From Mesobacillus jeotgali (lineage in GTDB: Bacteria > Bacillota > Bacilli > Bacillales > Cytobacillaceae), in the NCBI RefSeq assembly GCF_900166585.1, contig NZ_FVZC01000009.1, positions 1,561,444 to 1,625,443 on the forward strand: a stretch of DNA of 64,000 nt, in the 5' to 3' direction. The notes beneath the pieces were generated by a model, which was given only the letters and a program-made list of their open reading frames with translations, made no database searches and was not told where the DNA came from. Positions within the stretch are counted from its first letter, which is position 1; each line of letters begins with the position of its first letter. The position numbers were made by a program, and so were the translations under genes. Shown here piece by piece: positions 8,269 through 18,280 of the stretch.

Positions 8269-10845
8269 TTATCTCCACCTATCCCTCGTATCCTGTCTTT
8301 TTCTTGATTTGGATGCATGGCAGGCATCACATATCTGGTAGGGCGAATCAATATGAATCCCCTTTCCGCAATGCCTGCACTTCTTTTTATAATTTTTCAT
8401 TTCAGACTTTAAAAATTCGTGTACATCATCACTTAACCCAGTACGCATTCTTTCCCAATACACCGCTTCAGTTTTTCTTCCCAATTTATATAAAAACAAA
8501 AGGTGAAGCCCAATCGCTTTATAAGAAAGCTCTAGTTCTTCCAGTGTGGCCGTTTTTACAAGTGGTTCCGGCAACTCATCCCCTGCAACGATGGCCTTTA
8601 TTGTTTCAAGCCATTGCTCAATGAGCGCTGGTTCCCTTGAAGAAAAAGGAAGGTGAAGGAATCCATACAGTTCCATCATCGGCAGCCTCGCTTCGATTTC
8701 TGTATCTCTGACGTACTCATAAAGCTCTCTTTCTTCTGAAAGAGAAGCTTTGTTTGTCCCTTTTGGACTTTCGAATTTATTCCATAGTTCGAAAAAAACA
8801 GCAAGAGTTCGATGGTATTTTTGGAACCTTTCAAAAATACCGGAAGTAGGAGCAATAGAAAATGTCTCAACCGGTTTATCATCTTTTTCAAGCAGCTTTG
8901 CCATCATCCCAATATCCGAGGTGAACGCCACTCTGCCGACATTGTATATCCCTTTTCTTCCAGCGCGGCCAGCGATTTGTTTTACCTCTTGGGAAGTCAG
9001 CCTCCTTCTTCTTGTTCCATCAAACTTTTCATTTTCAAGGAACACAATTCTCCGGATTGGCAGATTGAGACCCATGCCAATTGCATCGGTAGCAACGACC
9101 ACACTTGTTTCTCCATTTATGAATCTGTCTATCTGCTTTTTTCTTGTTTCCGGCGGCATGCTCCCATAAATCATGCTGACCTGGCGTCCGTTGTTTTGTA
9201 ATTTCGATGCATTTTCAAGTACCTGTTTCCTCGAGAAACAAACAAGCGCATCACCTTTTTTAGTATTCTTAAGGCTGAACTCTTTATTTTCGACTTGAAG
9301 CGGAATCTCACGGCTATATTCATAAATCTCTTCTACTCCGTCATCAAGGAGGTCCATCATCATCTCTTTGATATTCCGGCTGCCAATGATATGGACTTCC
9401 TCTGCATTCGCCTTTGTAATTGCTTTAAACCATGAGAATCCGCGATCCTTATCCGCGATCATCTGGGATTCATCAATAACGACAACATGGTAAAATTCTT
9501 TTTCATGAAACATCTCTACTGTGCAGGAAATATGGCTTGCCCCTGTGACAGGTTTTTCTTCCTCCCCTGTTTTTAAAGAACAGGGCACACCCTCAGAGTT
9601 GAGCTTTTCATACACTTCTAATGCAAGCAACCTTAGTGGTGCCAGGTAAAGGCCGCTTTTGGCTTCTTTCATCCGTTCAAGCGCATGGTGTGTTTTACCG
9701 GTATTTGTTTCACCAATATGAAGAATGTACTTTACATTCCGCCTAAGAGATGGATTATATTCCCGGCCGAAAATATCCTCAAGCATGCGAGCCTCTTCTT
9801 CCCTTTTTCGATCTATCTCCGCCTGTTCTTCTGCCATCCTGCGAACCCTATCTGAGAGATCCTTTTCATAAATTTCCTGATAGACATTTATATCAAATTC
9901 GATATCCGGCAACCGTAAAAGATCACTAATGTATTCTTCCTGAAGCTTAAACATGAAACCATCAATATAAGCTTCGGTTATATCGCTGATGATTCTCCTA
10001 GTTTCAGAAACTGACAGGACATCGTTGAATGCTTCTTTAAAATAGCTGTTTATATCAGGGTCAAGACTTTTCAGCACCTCTTCTGCTGCTATTTCGGAAA
10101 AGTAGTCCAACAACTTTTTTTCAAAATGATACTGATAGGTCTCATATTCAAAATAATATCTGCCCCAATCGGACGTCTGATGTATTTGCCCTGTCAGTTC
10201 ATCAAAGAAATCTGCCATAGCCCTGTAGTCGTCTGTGTTGTATGAACCAATCACCGTTAACTTTTCTTCAAGCATATACGTATCTATATCTTTGTATTTT
10301 TGTTCTTCTTGAAATATTCGCTTTAGCTCGATAGCCATTCTGTGCCTGATCTTCAAATACGCGACTTCCTGAAAATCATTTAAAACCTTCTGAGCATGTT
10401 TGAAAATTTCTTCTTTAACCTTCGCCTTTTTTTCAAGCATACGGTCCTCTTCGGCTTTTTTCAGAAACCTCTTTCTGGCCTGCTGATATAACTCATCCCA
10501 GCCAGAGTTATTGATGGCAGAATTAATCCATTCACTCGAATCAAAAGGTTTAAAGCTTCTCATTTCATTTCTGAAAAGCTTATTGATGAGTTTCCGGTCA
10601 ATGCCTTCCACAACATAATCCCGCTCGCTTAAAAAGGCTTTTTTATCACGTTTGGAAAAATCATTTGTCGATTTTGTCAACCATACATTTAGCCAAATCT
10701 GGCTTATGTATGTGCTTCTTGTCTTCAGATAGTCCTCAAATTCCGGAAGCTTCTCTTGTTCGCCAAGAAATTTCTCTATGTCTTCCATAATCTTATTTTT
10801 CGTATTCTCGACTGCGTGCTGATGGATGGTTTCAATTTGTTTCAT
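8269..10845 (-). CDS. SUV3-like DExH-box RNA helicase with long N-terminal extension
   Basis: 858 residues. The N-terminal about 370 residues are charged, helical and without recognised motifs. A helicase core follows: motif I GETNTGKTHHAL, motif Ia APLRLLALEVYE, motif II IDESQM, motif III region IIGSRN, motif V ATDAIGMGLNLP and motif VI QIAGRAGRKG. The QIAGRAGRKG/DESQ combination is that of SUV3/Ski2-type RNA helicases. The C-terminus carries a four-Cys zinc ribbon (CRHCGKG and CDACH). ATG 10845 with AGGGG spacing is preferred to the in-frame TTG at 10860. The Bacillaceae orthologue is known mostly by homology; substrate unknown. Confidence 0.85.
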   Translation of the reverse strand: MKQIETIHQHAVENTKNKIMEDIEKFLGEQEKLPEFEDYLKTRSTYISQIWLNVWLTKSTNDFSKRDKKAFLSERDYVVEGIDRKLINKLFRNEMRSFKPFDSSEWINSAINNSGWDELYQQARKRFLKKAEEDRMLEKKAKVKEEIFKHAQKVLNDFQEVAYLKIRHRMAIELKRIFQEEQKYKDIDTYMLEEKLTVIGSYNTDDYRAMADFFDELTGQIHQTSDWGRYYFEYETYQYHFEKKLLDYFSEIAAEEVLKSLDPDINSYFKEAFNDVLSVSETRRIISDITEAYIDGFMFKLQEEYISDLLRLPDIEFDINVYQEIYEKDLSDRVRRMAEEQAEIDRKREEEARMLEDIFGREYNPSLRRNVKYILHIGETNTGKTHHALERMKEAKSGLYLAPLRLLALEVYEKLNSEGVPCSLKTGEEEKPVTGASHISCTVEMFHEKEFYHVVVIDESQMIADKDRGFSWFKAITKANAEEVHIIGSRNIKEMMMDLLDDGVEEIYEYSREIPLQVENKEFSLKNTKKGDALVCFSRKQVLENASKLQNNGRQVSMIYGSMPPETRKKQIDRFINGETSVVVATDAIGMGLNLPIRRIVFLENEKFDGTRRRRLTSQEVKQIAGRAGRKGIYNVGRVAFTSDIGMMAKLLEKDDKPVETFSIAPTSGIFERFQKYHRTLAVFFELWNKFESPKGTNKASLSEERELYEYVRDTEIEARLPMMELYGFLHLPFSSREPALIEQWLETIKAIVAGDELPEPLVKTATLEELELSYKAIGLHLLFLYKLGRKTEAVYWERMRTGLSDDVHEFLKSEMKNYKKKCRHCGKGIHIDSPYQICDACHASKSRKRQDTRDRWR

Positions 10846-10878
10846 ATCTGATCCCCTCAAGATTGTCTAAATATAAAT

Positions 10879-10912
10879 AAAAGGCCGCACAATGGGTATG
10901 TGCGTCCCTTTT
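10879..10912 (-). terminator. Terminator of 10953-11333 gene
   Basis: AAAAGG..GCACA pairs with TGTGC..CTTTT with internal mismatches; it lies directly after the upstream gene's stop. Confidence 0.55.
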
Positions 10913-10952
10913 CCATTTCCTAAACTCTATAAATCAGAGGAATGGCAAGATT

Positions 10953-11333
10953 CTAGGTGTTCTTTACCGTTAACTTTTTCATGACTTTAGTTAATATCTT
11001 CTTATCATCCTTTGTAACACTCTTTGGTTGAAATGGAGATACTGGTTTTATCTTGTCATTATTTTCTACGCTTTGAATTTCCAGATAAAACGGTGTACTC
11101 TCCCGATTGCCCTTTAAATATCCCTTAAGGATTTTCATTTTTTGAGTCGTTCCAGTAAAAACACCTTGATAATCCCATTCTATTTCATTTTCATATCTTT
11201 TATCCATTTTTTCCTTTAATGCAAATGCCTCTAATAATGCATCCTCTGGAGTCGAAAAGAAGGATTTCGTTCTTCTTAACCCCTTCTTTTTGCTGCCATC
11301 GCCAGCTTTTGCCTGATATAGCGTAACTAACAT
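10953..11333 (-). CDS. Hypothetical basic protein
   Basis: 126 residues, no family recognised. Predicted cytoplasmic, Lys-rich, with an N-terminal beta-like VTLYQAKAG and a C-terminal basic tail (TKVMKKLTVKNT). The start at 11333 has GAGAGG 9 nt upstream; the ATG at 11342 has no spacing to that box. It stands between the helicase and ppdK as a single minus-strand gene with its own weak terminator. It reads as a real conserved-type gene (good codon pattern, RBS) but no function can be given. Confidence 0.65.
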   Translation of the reverse strand: MLVTLYQAKAGDGSKKKGLRRTKSFFSTPEDALLEAFALKEKMDKRYENEIEWDYQGVFTGTTQKMKILKGYLKGNRESTPFYLEIQSVENNDKIKPVSPFQPKSVTKDDKKILTKVMKKLTVKNT

Positions 11334-11535
11334 CTTCCTCATCCTCTCACTGGTTTGTTCTCACGCCTTCTCTTGGTAGGTCGAAACACCAGAAGACCCA
11401 AGGAATTACATATACAGTATACCCTTTTTTCCATCAGTTACCTATTAATAAGGAAATTAAGCATTCAAAGCTCGTCTTTAACACTAAAGGAATTATTAAA
11501 TTGAAGGTATTTATATCTCTCAACAACCATTTATA

Positions 11536-11568
11536 AATAAAGGAGCGTGTTAGATACACGCTCCTTTT
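11536..11568 (-). terminator. Terminator of ppdK
   Basis: AGGAGCGTGT pairs with ACACGCTCCT around TAGAT; A-tract upstream gives T-run on the transcript side. Confidence 0.85.
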
Positions 11569-11573
11569 GAAGA

Positions 11574-14246
11574 TTATTTTGCTGTAACAACTTCTTTTTC
11601 ATTATTTTTCTCATGGCGGATCGTTGCTTGTGCAGCAGCAAGTCTTGCCAGCGGTACACGGTAAGGTGAACAGCTTACGTAGTCAAGTCCTGCATTGTAG
11701 CAGAATTCAATCGAACTTTTCTCTCCGCCATGTTCACCGCAAATACCTGTTTTTAATCCTGGTTTTGTCTGTCGGCCGAGCTGGACACCTGTTTCAACCA
11801 ATTTGCCGACTCCTTCGCGATCGAGGACGGCAAACGGGTTTTCAGGAAGAACTTTTTGTTCAATATAGGCCTGAAGGAACTTACCCTCTGCATCATCACG
11901 GCTGTAACCGAAAGTTGTCTGAGTAAGATCATTTGTACCAAATGAGAAGAAATCTGCTTCCTCGGCAATCTGATCTGCGGTCAGCGCAGCACGAGGGATT
12001 TCAATCATCGTTCCTACTGTATATTCTAATTCCTTGCCTGTCTCTTCTTTTATGCTCTGAGCTGCTGCATTCACAAGCTCACGCATTTCTTTCAGTTCAT
12101 TCACATGGCCGACTAATGGAATCATGATTTCAGGCTTCGCATCAATTCCCTTATCAGCGAGTTTAGCTACTGCATAAAAGATTGCTCTAGCCTGCATTTC
12201 ATAGATTTCAGGATGGATCATGCCAAGTCGGCAGCCGCGATGGCCAAGCATCGGATTAAACTCATCAAGCTGGCGCACCTTCTTAAGTAATGCTTCCTTT
12301 TCCTTAAGCTCTCTAGATTCTGGATCAAGGATTTGAAGTTTCGTAATCTCCACTAAAAGCTCTTCCTTATCCGGCAGGAACTCATGAAGCGGCGGATCCA
12401 GGAGACGGATTGTAACAGGCAATCCCTGCATCACTTCAAGGATTCCTTCAAAGTCCCCCTGCTGCATTGGCAGCAGTTCATCCAACGCGGCATTGCGCTC
12501 TTCGAAAGTTTCAGCAAGAATCATTTTCTGGACAATTGGCACTCTTGCAGCATCCATGAACATATGCTCTGTCCTGCAAAGTCCAATACCGCCAGCGCCA
12601 AATTCCAGAGCTTTAGCCGAATCCTCAGGGTTATCTGCATTAGCACGAACGCCTATTTTACGCTCTTCATCGGCCCACGCAAGTAATAACTGGAACTCTG
12701 AAGAAAGTTCAGGTTCAATCATCGGGATTTCACCAAGCATGATTTCACCGGTTCCGCCATCAATAGTGATGATATCCCCGTGATTCACGACCACTTCGCC
12801 AACTCTGAACTGCTTTTCATGTAAATCGATTTTCATCGCTTCACATCCGCAGATACATGCTTTACCCATACCTCGCGCTACAACGGCCGCGTGACTTGTC
12901 ATTCCGCCACGGCTTGTTACGACTGCCTGGGCTGCGATAATACCATGTATATCATCCGGAGTGGTTTCCGGGCGGACAAGGATCACCTTTTGGCCGTCAT
13001 TTGCAAGCAGCTCTGCTTCATCTGCATCAAAGACAACCTTGCCTGTCGCCGCGCCAGGTGAGGCAGGAAGGCCTTTAGCGAGCTGTTTCCGTTCATAATT
13101 CTCATCAATCCTGCGATGAAGAAGCTGATCAAGCTGCTCAGGATCCACACGGAGCAGGGCCGCCTTTTTATCAATGATGCCTTCTTTAACAAGCTCAGTG
13201 GATATGCGGATTGCAGCCTGGGCTGTGCGCTTTCCTGTACGTGTCTGGAGGATGAAAAGCTTCCCGCGTTCCACTGTGAATTCGATGTCCTGCATATCTT
13301 CATAGTGCTGTTCAAGACGCTGGCATGTCTCAACGAATTGCTGGTATACTGCAGGCATTTCATCCTTAAGAGTCTTGATTGGCTGTGGAGTCCTGATGCC
13401 TGCTACTACGTCTTCTCCCTGGGCATTGATGAGATATTCGCCATAAAGGATGTGTTCACCTGTGGACGGGTCCCTCGTAAAAGCTACCCCTGTTCCTGAA
13501 TCATCTCCCATGTTCCCGAACACCATGCTCTGAATATTAACTGCTGTTCCTAAATGAGATGGAATTTTATTCAAGCGGCGATAAACAATCGCACGCTGAT
13601 TATTCCAGGAATCAAATACAGCGTTGATGGAAAGGAAGAGTTGTTCCTTTGGATCCTGCGGGAAAGGTTTCCTTGTATGTTTTGTCACGATATTCTTATA
13701 TCCTTCAATGACTTCTTTCCAGTCTTCTGCTTTCATTTCCGGGTCGGACATATAACCCTTTGCTTCCCTTGTTTCTTCAAGCAGACGCTCAAAGAAGAAT
13801 ACATCGACATCCAGTACAACATCACTGAACATCTGGATGAAGCGGCGATAAGAGTCGTATGCAAATCTTGGATTATCTGTAAGCTTTGCCATCCCTTCAA
13901 CTGTCTCATCATTCATTCCAAGATTCAGGATTGTATCCATCATGCCTGGCATTGAAAATACAGCACCAGAGCGGACAGACACAAGAAGCGGGTTCTCGGG
14001 ATTCCCAAGCTTCTTTCCTGTTTTTTCTTCCAGCTCACCTAGTGCTTCCAGCACCTGTGCCTGAACTTCTGCTGGAATCCTCTTTCCAGCATCATAATAT
14101 GCGTTACATGCTTCAGTCGAAATCGTGAATCCAAAAGGCACTGGTAGACCGATACGTGTCATTTCCGCAAGGTTTGCACCTTTTCCACCCAGTATTTCTT
14201 TCATTCCGCTGTTTCCTTCATTAAAAAGATACACAAATTTAGACAT
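11574..14246 (-). CDS. ppdK: Pyruvate, phosphate dikinase
   Basis: 890 residues, full length for PPDK, which interconverts pyruvate + ATP + Pi and PEP + AMP + PPi. Visible features are the ATP-grasp start GGKGANLAEM (about 20-30), the phosphohistidine loop GGMTSHAAVVARGMGKACICG (His near 455, preceded by the regulatory Thr), the PEP-binding barrel with FGTNDLTQTTFGYSRDD, and the catalytic Cys region TGICGEHGG. It is last in a run with ccpN and the PPDK regulatory protein, 4 nt after the latter, so phosphorylation control of the Thr in TSH is expected. RBS AGGAG 7 nt before ATG 14246. Confidence 0.97.
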   Translation of the reverse strand: MSKFVYLFNEGNSGMKEILGGKGANLAEMTRIGLPVPFGFTISTEACNAYYDAGKRIPAEVQAQVLEALGELEEKTGKKLGNPENPLLVSVRSGAVFSMPGMMDTILNLGMNDETVEGMAKLTDNPRFAYDSYRRFIQMFSDVVLDVDVFFFERLLEETREAKGYMSDPEMKAEDWKEVIEGYKNIVTKHTRKPFPQDPKEQLFLSINAVFDSWNNQRAIVYRRLNKIPSHLGTAVNIQSMVFGNMGDDSGTGVAFTRDPSTGEHILYGEYLINAQGEDVVAGIRTPQPIKTLKDEMPAVYQQFVETCQRLEQHYEDMQDIEFTVERGKLFILQTRTGKRTAQAAIRISTELVKEGIIDKKAALLRVDPEQLDQLLHRRIDENYERKQLAKGLPASPGAATGKVVFDADEAELLANDGQKVILVRPETTPDDIHGIIAAQAVVTSRGGMTSHAAVVARGMGKACICGCEAMKIDLHEKQFRVGEVVVNHGDIITIDGGTGEIMLGEIPMIEPELSSEFQLLLAWADEERKIGVRANADNPEDSAKALEFGAGGIGLCRTEHMFMDAARVPIVQKMILAETFEERNAALDELLPMQQGDFEGILEVMQGLPVTIRLLDPPLHEFLPDKEELLVEITKLQILDPESRELKEKEALLKKVRQLDEFNPMLGHRGCRLGMIHPEIYEMQARAIFYAVAKLADKGIDAKPEIMIPLVGHVNELKEMRELVNAAAQSIKEETGKELEYTVGTMIEIPRAALTADQIAEEADFFSFGTNDLTQTTFGYSRDDAEGKFLQAYIEQKVLPENPFAVLDREGVGKLVETGVQLGRQTKPGLKTGICGEHGGEKSSIEFCYNAGLDYVSCSPYRVPLARLAAAQATIRHEKNNEKEVVTAK

Positions 14247-14249
14247 AAC

Positions 14250-15062
14250 TTAGCTCCTCTCACTTTTTAAAATATCAAGTATCAGCCCTGCAGTTTCTTC
14301 TATAGCTTTGTTGGAAACATTGATGACCGGGCAGCCCACACGTTTCATAATTTTTTCTGCGTAGTCTAATTCTTCAAGAATTCGTTCATAGCTTGCGTAA
14401 TTCGCCCTTGCTCCAAGGCCGAGTGCCTTCAATCTTTCGGTCCTGATTTCATTCAGCTTATCTGGTGAGATGATCAAACCTACACATTTGCTTCTAGAAA
14501 TCTGGAACAATTCGTCCGGAGGTTTAACCTCTGGAACGATCGGTACATTGGCAACCTTGTAACGCTTATGGGCCAGGTACATTGACAAAGGGGTTTTGGA
14601 CGTACGGGAAACGCCGACCAGGACAATATCAGCTCTTAATATCCCGCGTGGGTCCCGACCGTCATCGTATTTAACGGCAAATTCGATTGCTTCGATCTTG
14701 CGGAAATATTCATCGTCCAATTTCCGCATCATTCCCGGCCGATGATTGGGCTCTTTATTGAACTTCTTTTCAAAGGCGTTCATGAGTGGATTCAACAGGT
14801 CAACTGCGTAGATTCCTTCCTCTTGAGCCCTTCGATCCAAATAGGCTTTTAGTGCAGGTACGACAATGGTATAGGCAATGATTGACCTGCCTTGCCTGGC
14901 CATCAAAAGGATATCCTCAATGTCTTCCTCGTCCTCAACGTATGAATTCCTTTTGATATCAACCTGCCCGCCATTAAACTGTGTTGCCACAGCTTTTACT
15001 ACAAATTCTGCTGTTTCTCCGACCGAGTCGGACACCACATAGACAACTTCCTTCATCTCCAA
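14250..15062 (-). CDS. ppsR: PPDK regulatory protein (kinase/pyrophosphorylase, YqfL-type)
   Basis: 270 residues of the DUF299 family, which phosphorylates and dephosphorylates the regulatory Thr of PPDK using ADP and Pi. The P-loop GVSRTSKTPLSMYLA (about 150-164) and the N-terminal VVSDSVGETAEFV block are diagnostic. It lies between ccpN (15 nt upstream) and ppdK (4 nt downstream), which supports the pairing with PPDK. In B. subtilis the homologue YqfL also modulates CcpN activity. RBS GGAAGTGAG precedes ATG 15062. Confidence 0.95.
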   Translation of the reverse strand: MEMKEVVYVVSDSVGETAEFVVKAVATQFNGGQVDIKRNSYVEDEEDIEDILLMARQGRSIIAYTIVVPALKAYLDRRAQEEGIYAVDLLNPLMNAFEKKFNKEPNHRPGMMRKLDDEYFRKIEAIEFAVKYDDGRDPRGILRADIVLVGVSRTSKTPLSMYLAHKRYKVANVPIVPEVKPPDELFQISRSKCVGLIISPDKLNEIRTERLKALGLGARANYASYERILEELDYAEKIMKRVGCPVINVSNKAIEETAGLILDILKSERS

Positions 15063-15076
15063 AGTGCACTCACTTC

Positions 15077-15727
15077 CTAGACAGATTTTTGCTCTGCGAT
15101 TTCTAGATAAACCTTTGTAATCGTTGTTTTGGTAATTCGCCCGATGACCTCATATGATTCGGCTTTACCGCTCAGCTCCCGTACGACAGGGAGAGAATCG
15201 ATACGGTTGGTAACCAGTTTCCTTGCAGCCTGCAGCAGCGTTTCTTCAGGATTGACTGTAATGATGTTCGGCATCCTGGTCATGATGACGCTTACAGGAA
15301 GTTCCTCCAGATTTTTGTTCCCAATCGCCGCCCTCAGCAAGTCCTTTCTCGAGATCACTCCTGCAAGGCATCCCTCTGAATCAACAGCGTACAGAGTCCC
15401 AACATCCTCAAGGAACATCTGGACAATCGCATCATAAACAGAGGAAGATTTTTGTACTACAATCGGATGTCCTTTATAATCATTTACTTTTAAGTTTACT
15501 ATCTCTGTCGGTTGAAACAGTCTCTCTTTATCCTTATTGAAAAAATAACCGACTCTCGGCCTCGCTTCGAGACTGCCCGCCATCGTGAGGATAGCCAGGT
15601 CGGGACGGAGGGTTGCCCGTGTCAGCTTAAGCTTTTCAGCAATCTGTTCACCAGTTATCGGCCCATCCTCTTTAACTATTTGAACGATTTCTTCTTGCCG
15701 TTTTGTAAGTTTAATAGAACTCACCAT
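15077..15727 (-). CDS. ccpN: Transcriptional repressor CcpN (HTH-CBS-CBS)
   Basis: 216 residues. An N-terminal winged HTH (LTKRQEEIVQIVKEDGPITG, residues about 6-60) is followed by two CBS domains (about 80-140 and 145-205), the layout of CcpN, repressor of gluconeogenic genes. The next gene is the CcpN-modulating YqfL homologue, as in B. subtilis. ATG 15727 has GGGGGGACG upstream; the TTG at 15730 is too close to the RBS. Location upstream of ppdK suggests that PEP-forming capacity is coordinated with gluconeogenesis, but that is inference. Confidence 0.93.
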   Translation of the reverse strand: MVSSIKLTKRQEEIVQIVKEDGPITGEQIAEKLKLTRATLRPDLAILTMAGSLEARPRVGYFFNKDKERLFQPTEIVNLKVNDYKGHPIVVQKSSSVYDAIVQMFLEDVGTLYAVDSEGCLAGVISRKDLLRAAIGNKNLEELPVSVIMTRMPNIITVNPEETLLQAARKLVTNRIDSLPVVRELSGKAESYEVIGRITKTTITKVYLEIAEQKSV

Positions 15728-15956
15728 CAACGTCCCCCCAATAATAATTATGTAACATTATCAAGGAATTTTTAAATGTGTTATCCTTATTAATTTATAG
15801 TATATAACATTAATGGCAAAAGCAAAAGAAAAGGTTTTGATAATTCTAGATTTCTTTTAAATATGCTGTTTATTCAGTGGTTCCTTCATCGGTTATGGTT
15901 ATGAATTATGCCATACTGTTTAAATTTCTTTATAAATCCTGCATTTACTTTTAAAA

Positions 15957-15988
15957 AAATCCCCCGGAGTACTATCCAGGGGATTTAA
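15957..15988 (-). terminator. Terminator of exoA
   Basis: ATCCCC pairs with GGGGAT around GGAGTACTATCC, with a preceding A-tract. Confidence 0.75.
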
Positions 15989-15994
15989 TCTATT

Positions 15995-16750
15995 TTATAT
16001 ATTTAATTCAAGGATTACGGGACAGTGGTCACTGCCCATTACAAAACATTCTGCCCCTGCCATTTGAATGGAAGGTGCCAGTTTTTCTGAAACGATGAAG
16101 TAATCAATGCGCCAGCCTATGTTCCTCTCTCTTACCTTATTCATATACGACCACCAGGTGTACACATCCCTTGCCTCAGGGTGCAGATACCGGAATGAAT
16201 CTACAAAACCGCTGTCGAGCAGCTCAGTCATTTTTCCTCGTTCCTCCTCCGTAAAACCGGAGTTCCCGCGATTTGATTTAGGATTTTTCAGATCCTCCTC
16301 ACTGTGGGCAACATTAAGGTCCCCGCATAGGACCACAGGCTTCATCAACTCCAACCCAAGCAAGTATTCCCTCAACTTATCTTCCCAGGATAAACGGTAA
16401 CCCAGACGAGCCAAATCACGCTGTGAGTTCGGTGTATAGACATTGACTAGGTAGAACTTGTCGAACTCGATGGTGATTGCCCTGCCCTCATGATCATGTT
16501 CAGCTGACCCAATACCGTATTTTACTGACACCGGCTCTTGCCTCGAAAAAACCGCAGTTCCTGAATACCCTTTCTTCTCAGCGTAATTCCAGAACTGGTG
16601 GTACCCTTCTAATTCAAGGCTGATTTGGCCTTCCTGCAGTTTCGTTTCCTGGATGCAAAACAAATCTGCGTCCGCTTCCTGAAAGAAGTCCAAAAAACCT
16701 TTTTGGGCACATGCCCTTATGCCATTCACATTCCATGATACTAATTTCAT
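15995..16750 (-). CDS. exoA: Exodeoxyribonuclease III / AP endonuclease
   Basis: 251 residues of the exonuclease III family for abasic site repair. Catalytic motifs are LVSWNVNGIRA (residues 3-13), FCIQETKLQ (Glu metal ligand), VYTPNS, LCGDLNVAH (Asp/Asn) and MGSDHCPVIL (Asp-His pair at the C-terminus). Start at 16750 is supported by GAGGAGAATAATATTT; the longer frame from 16825 would overlap the upstream gene's stop region. Monocistronic with its own terminator. Confidence 0.95.
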   Translation of the reverse strand: MKLVSWNVNGIRACAQKGFLDFFQEADADLFCIQETKLQEGQISLELEGYHQFWNYAEKKGYSGTAVFSRQEPVSVKYGIGSAEHDHEGRAITIEFDKFYLVNVYTPNSQRDLARLGYRLSWEDKLREYLLGLELMKPVVLCGDLNVAHSEEDLKNPKSNRGNSGFTEEERGKMTELLDSGFVDSFRYLHPEARDVYTWWSYMNKVRERNIGWRIDYFIVSEKLAPSIQMAGAECFVMGSDHCPVILELNI

Positions 16751-16811
16751 AAATATTATTCTCCTCGATGTTATATTAATCTGCTTAGCGGAAATCACAT
16801 ATTCTATTATT

Positions 16812-18221
16812 CTAACAGTCTTCAATCAACGATTCTAATACTGCGATTCCCTTAACAATGTCATCAATCCGGCCATTCGCAAAAGAGAGCCTGAAATGCT
16901 GGCTTTTTTGGTTTGAATAGATCCTGCCTGGATTGATCAGTACTCCATTTGCTAAAGCTTTCCGGTACAAATCAGACAAAGCAACCTCTGCCTTGAAGTC
17001 AACCCAAATGAAAAATCCCCCTGAGGGCTTTTCCCATTCAGCATACCGGCTCAGGTGTTTATCCAATGCAAGCATTACAGCATTTCTGCGATCTTTCAAA
17101 TGCTTTCTTACTCTTAATAAGTGCTTCTCATACAATCCGCTGGAAAGCCATTCTGCTGCCGCTCTTTGAGAAATAGAACTTGTGCCGTAGTCAGTTTGCA
17201 TTTTCAGGTCAGCCAGGCGGTCAATAACGGCTTCCGGCCCTACAATCCATCCGATCCTAAGACCTGGATTAAGGCTTTTTGACAGGCTGCCTAAATATAA
17301 GACATTCCCATGTCTGTCATGAGATTTGATTGGCAACGGCGGCGGATTGTCCAGCCATAGGTCACCGTAAACATCGTCCTCTATTAAAGGAATCTGTTCA
17401 TTTTCCGCCAGCTTGAGCAACTCCTGTCTCCTTTTCTCCCCCATTATTGCACCAGTAGGATTATGAAAAGTTGGATGACAATATAAGACAGAATTTTTAT
17501 GTTGATGAACGTTTTCTATTTTTTCAGGGAGGATTCCTTCTTTATCAATAGGGATTCCCTGAAGCTTCATGCCCGCGGACTGAAAAGTAGACAAAGAGTT
17601 TATATAAGATGGATCCTCAAGGAACACTGTTGATCCCCTTTCCAGCAAACCTATGGAAATAAGATGGAGAGCTTGCAAGGCTCCAGATACAACCAAGATT
17701 GAAGAGGTTGGTACTTTGATGTCTTTTTGGCTGAGATATTTCGAGATTGCTTCTCTTAAAAGTGGATTCCCTTTTGGTTCCTCGTAGCCGAAAGGTTCCA
17801 GATTTTGTCCCACTTTTGTTATAACAGCCCTCATATCATCAAGCGGGAATAATTCTTTTGATAGCTCACCCTTGCTAAGCTGAATCAAATTTTCATCGGA
17901 TTCTGCTTTGTTTATAGCCTGAACAGTTGGTTTGCTCGCTTGATGAGAACCAAGCTCTACCTGTTCATTCCAATTCACGGGAGGAACTGCCCGCATCAAC
18001 GTCCACGTGTTATTGATTACTACTGTGCCCATTCCGAGCTTTCCTTCAATCAGCCCATCAGCTGCCAATTCATCCAGAGCTGTGATGATAGTACTTCGGT
18101 TCACTTCGAATTGCCTGGCGAGCTCGCGCTGGCTTGGAAGCCTGCTGCCAACCGGCCAGGTACCGTTCGTAATCTGTTCTTTTATATAGTCACTAATCAT
18201 CTTGTACTTCGGTGCTTTCAT
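16812..18221 (-). CDS. MocR-family GntR-HTH / aminotransferase-like regulator
   Basis: 469 residues: a GntR-type winged HTH (about 5-75, with PSQRELARQFEVNRSTI), a linker, then a fold type I aminotransferase domain with the PLP lysine in LGSLSKSLNPGLRIGW and the Asp/Tyr pair IEDDVYGDLW. MocR regulators use PLP-bound effectors and often control the divergent neighbour. Here an EamA/DMT transporter starts 136 nt away on the opposite strand, and a TACCAAA/TTTGGTA inverted repeat lies between them. ATG 18221 has GGAG 8 nt upstream and is preferred over 18233. Confidence 0.93.
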   Translation of the reverse strand: MKAPKYKMISDYIKEQITNGTWPVGSRLPSQRELARQFEVNRSTIITALDELAADGLIEGKLGMGTVVINNTWTLMRAVPPVNWNEQVELGSHQASKPTVQAINKAESDENLIQLSKGELSKELFPLDDMRAVITKVGQNLEPFGYEEPKGNPLLREAISKYLSQKDIKVPTSSILVVSGALQALHLISIGLLERGSTVFLEDPSYINSLSTFQSAGMKLQGIPIDKEGILPEKIENVHQHKNSVLYCHPTFHNPTGAIMGEKRRQELLKLAENEQIPLIEDDVYGDLWLDNPPPLPIKSHDRHGNVLYLGSLSKSLNPGLRIGWIVGPEAVIDRLADLKMQTDYGTSSISQRAAAEWLSSGLYEKHLLRVRKHLKDRRNAVMLALDKHLSRYAEWEKPSGGFFIWVDFKAEVALSDLYRKALANGVLINPGRIYSNQKSQHFRLSFANGRIDDIVKGIAVLESLIEDC

Positions 18222-18280
18222 TTCAGGCTCCATTCAAAAATTGGTTGGTTTCATTCTATCCCTATTGGATGGATACATTT

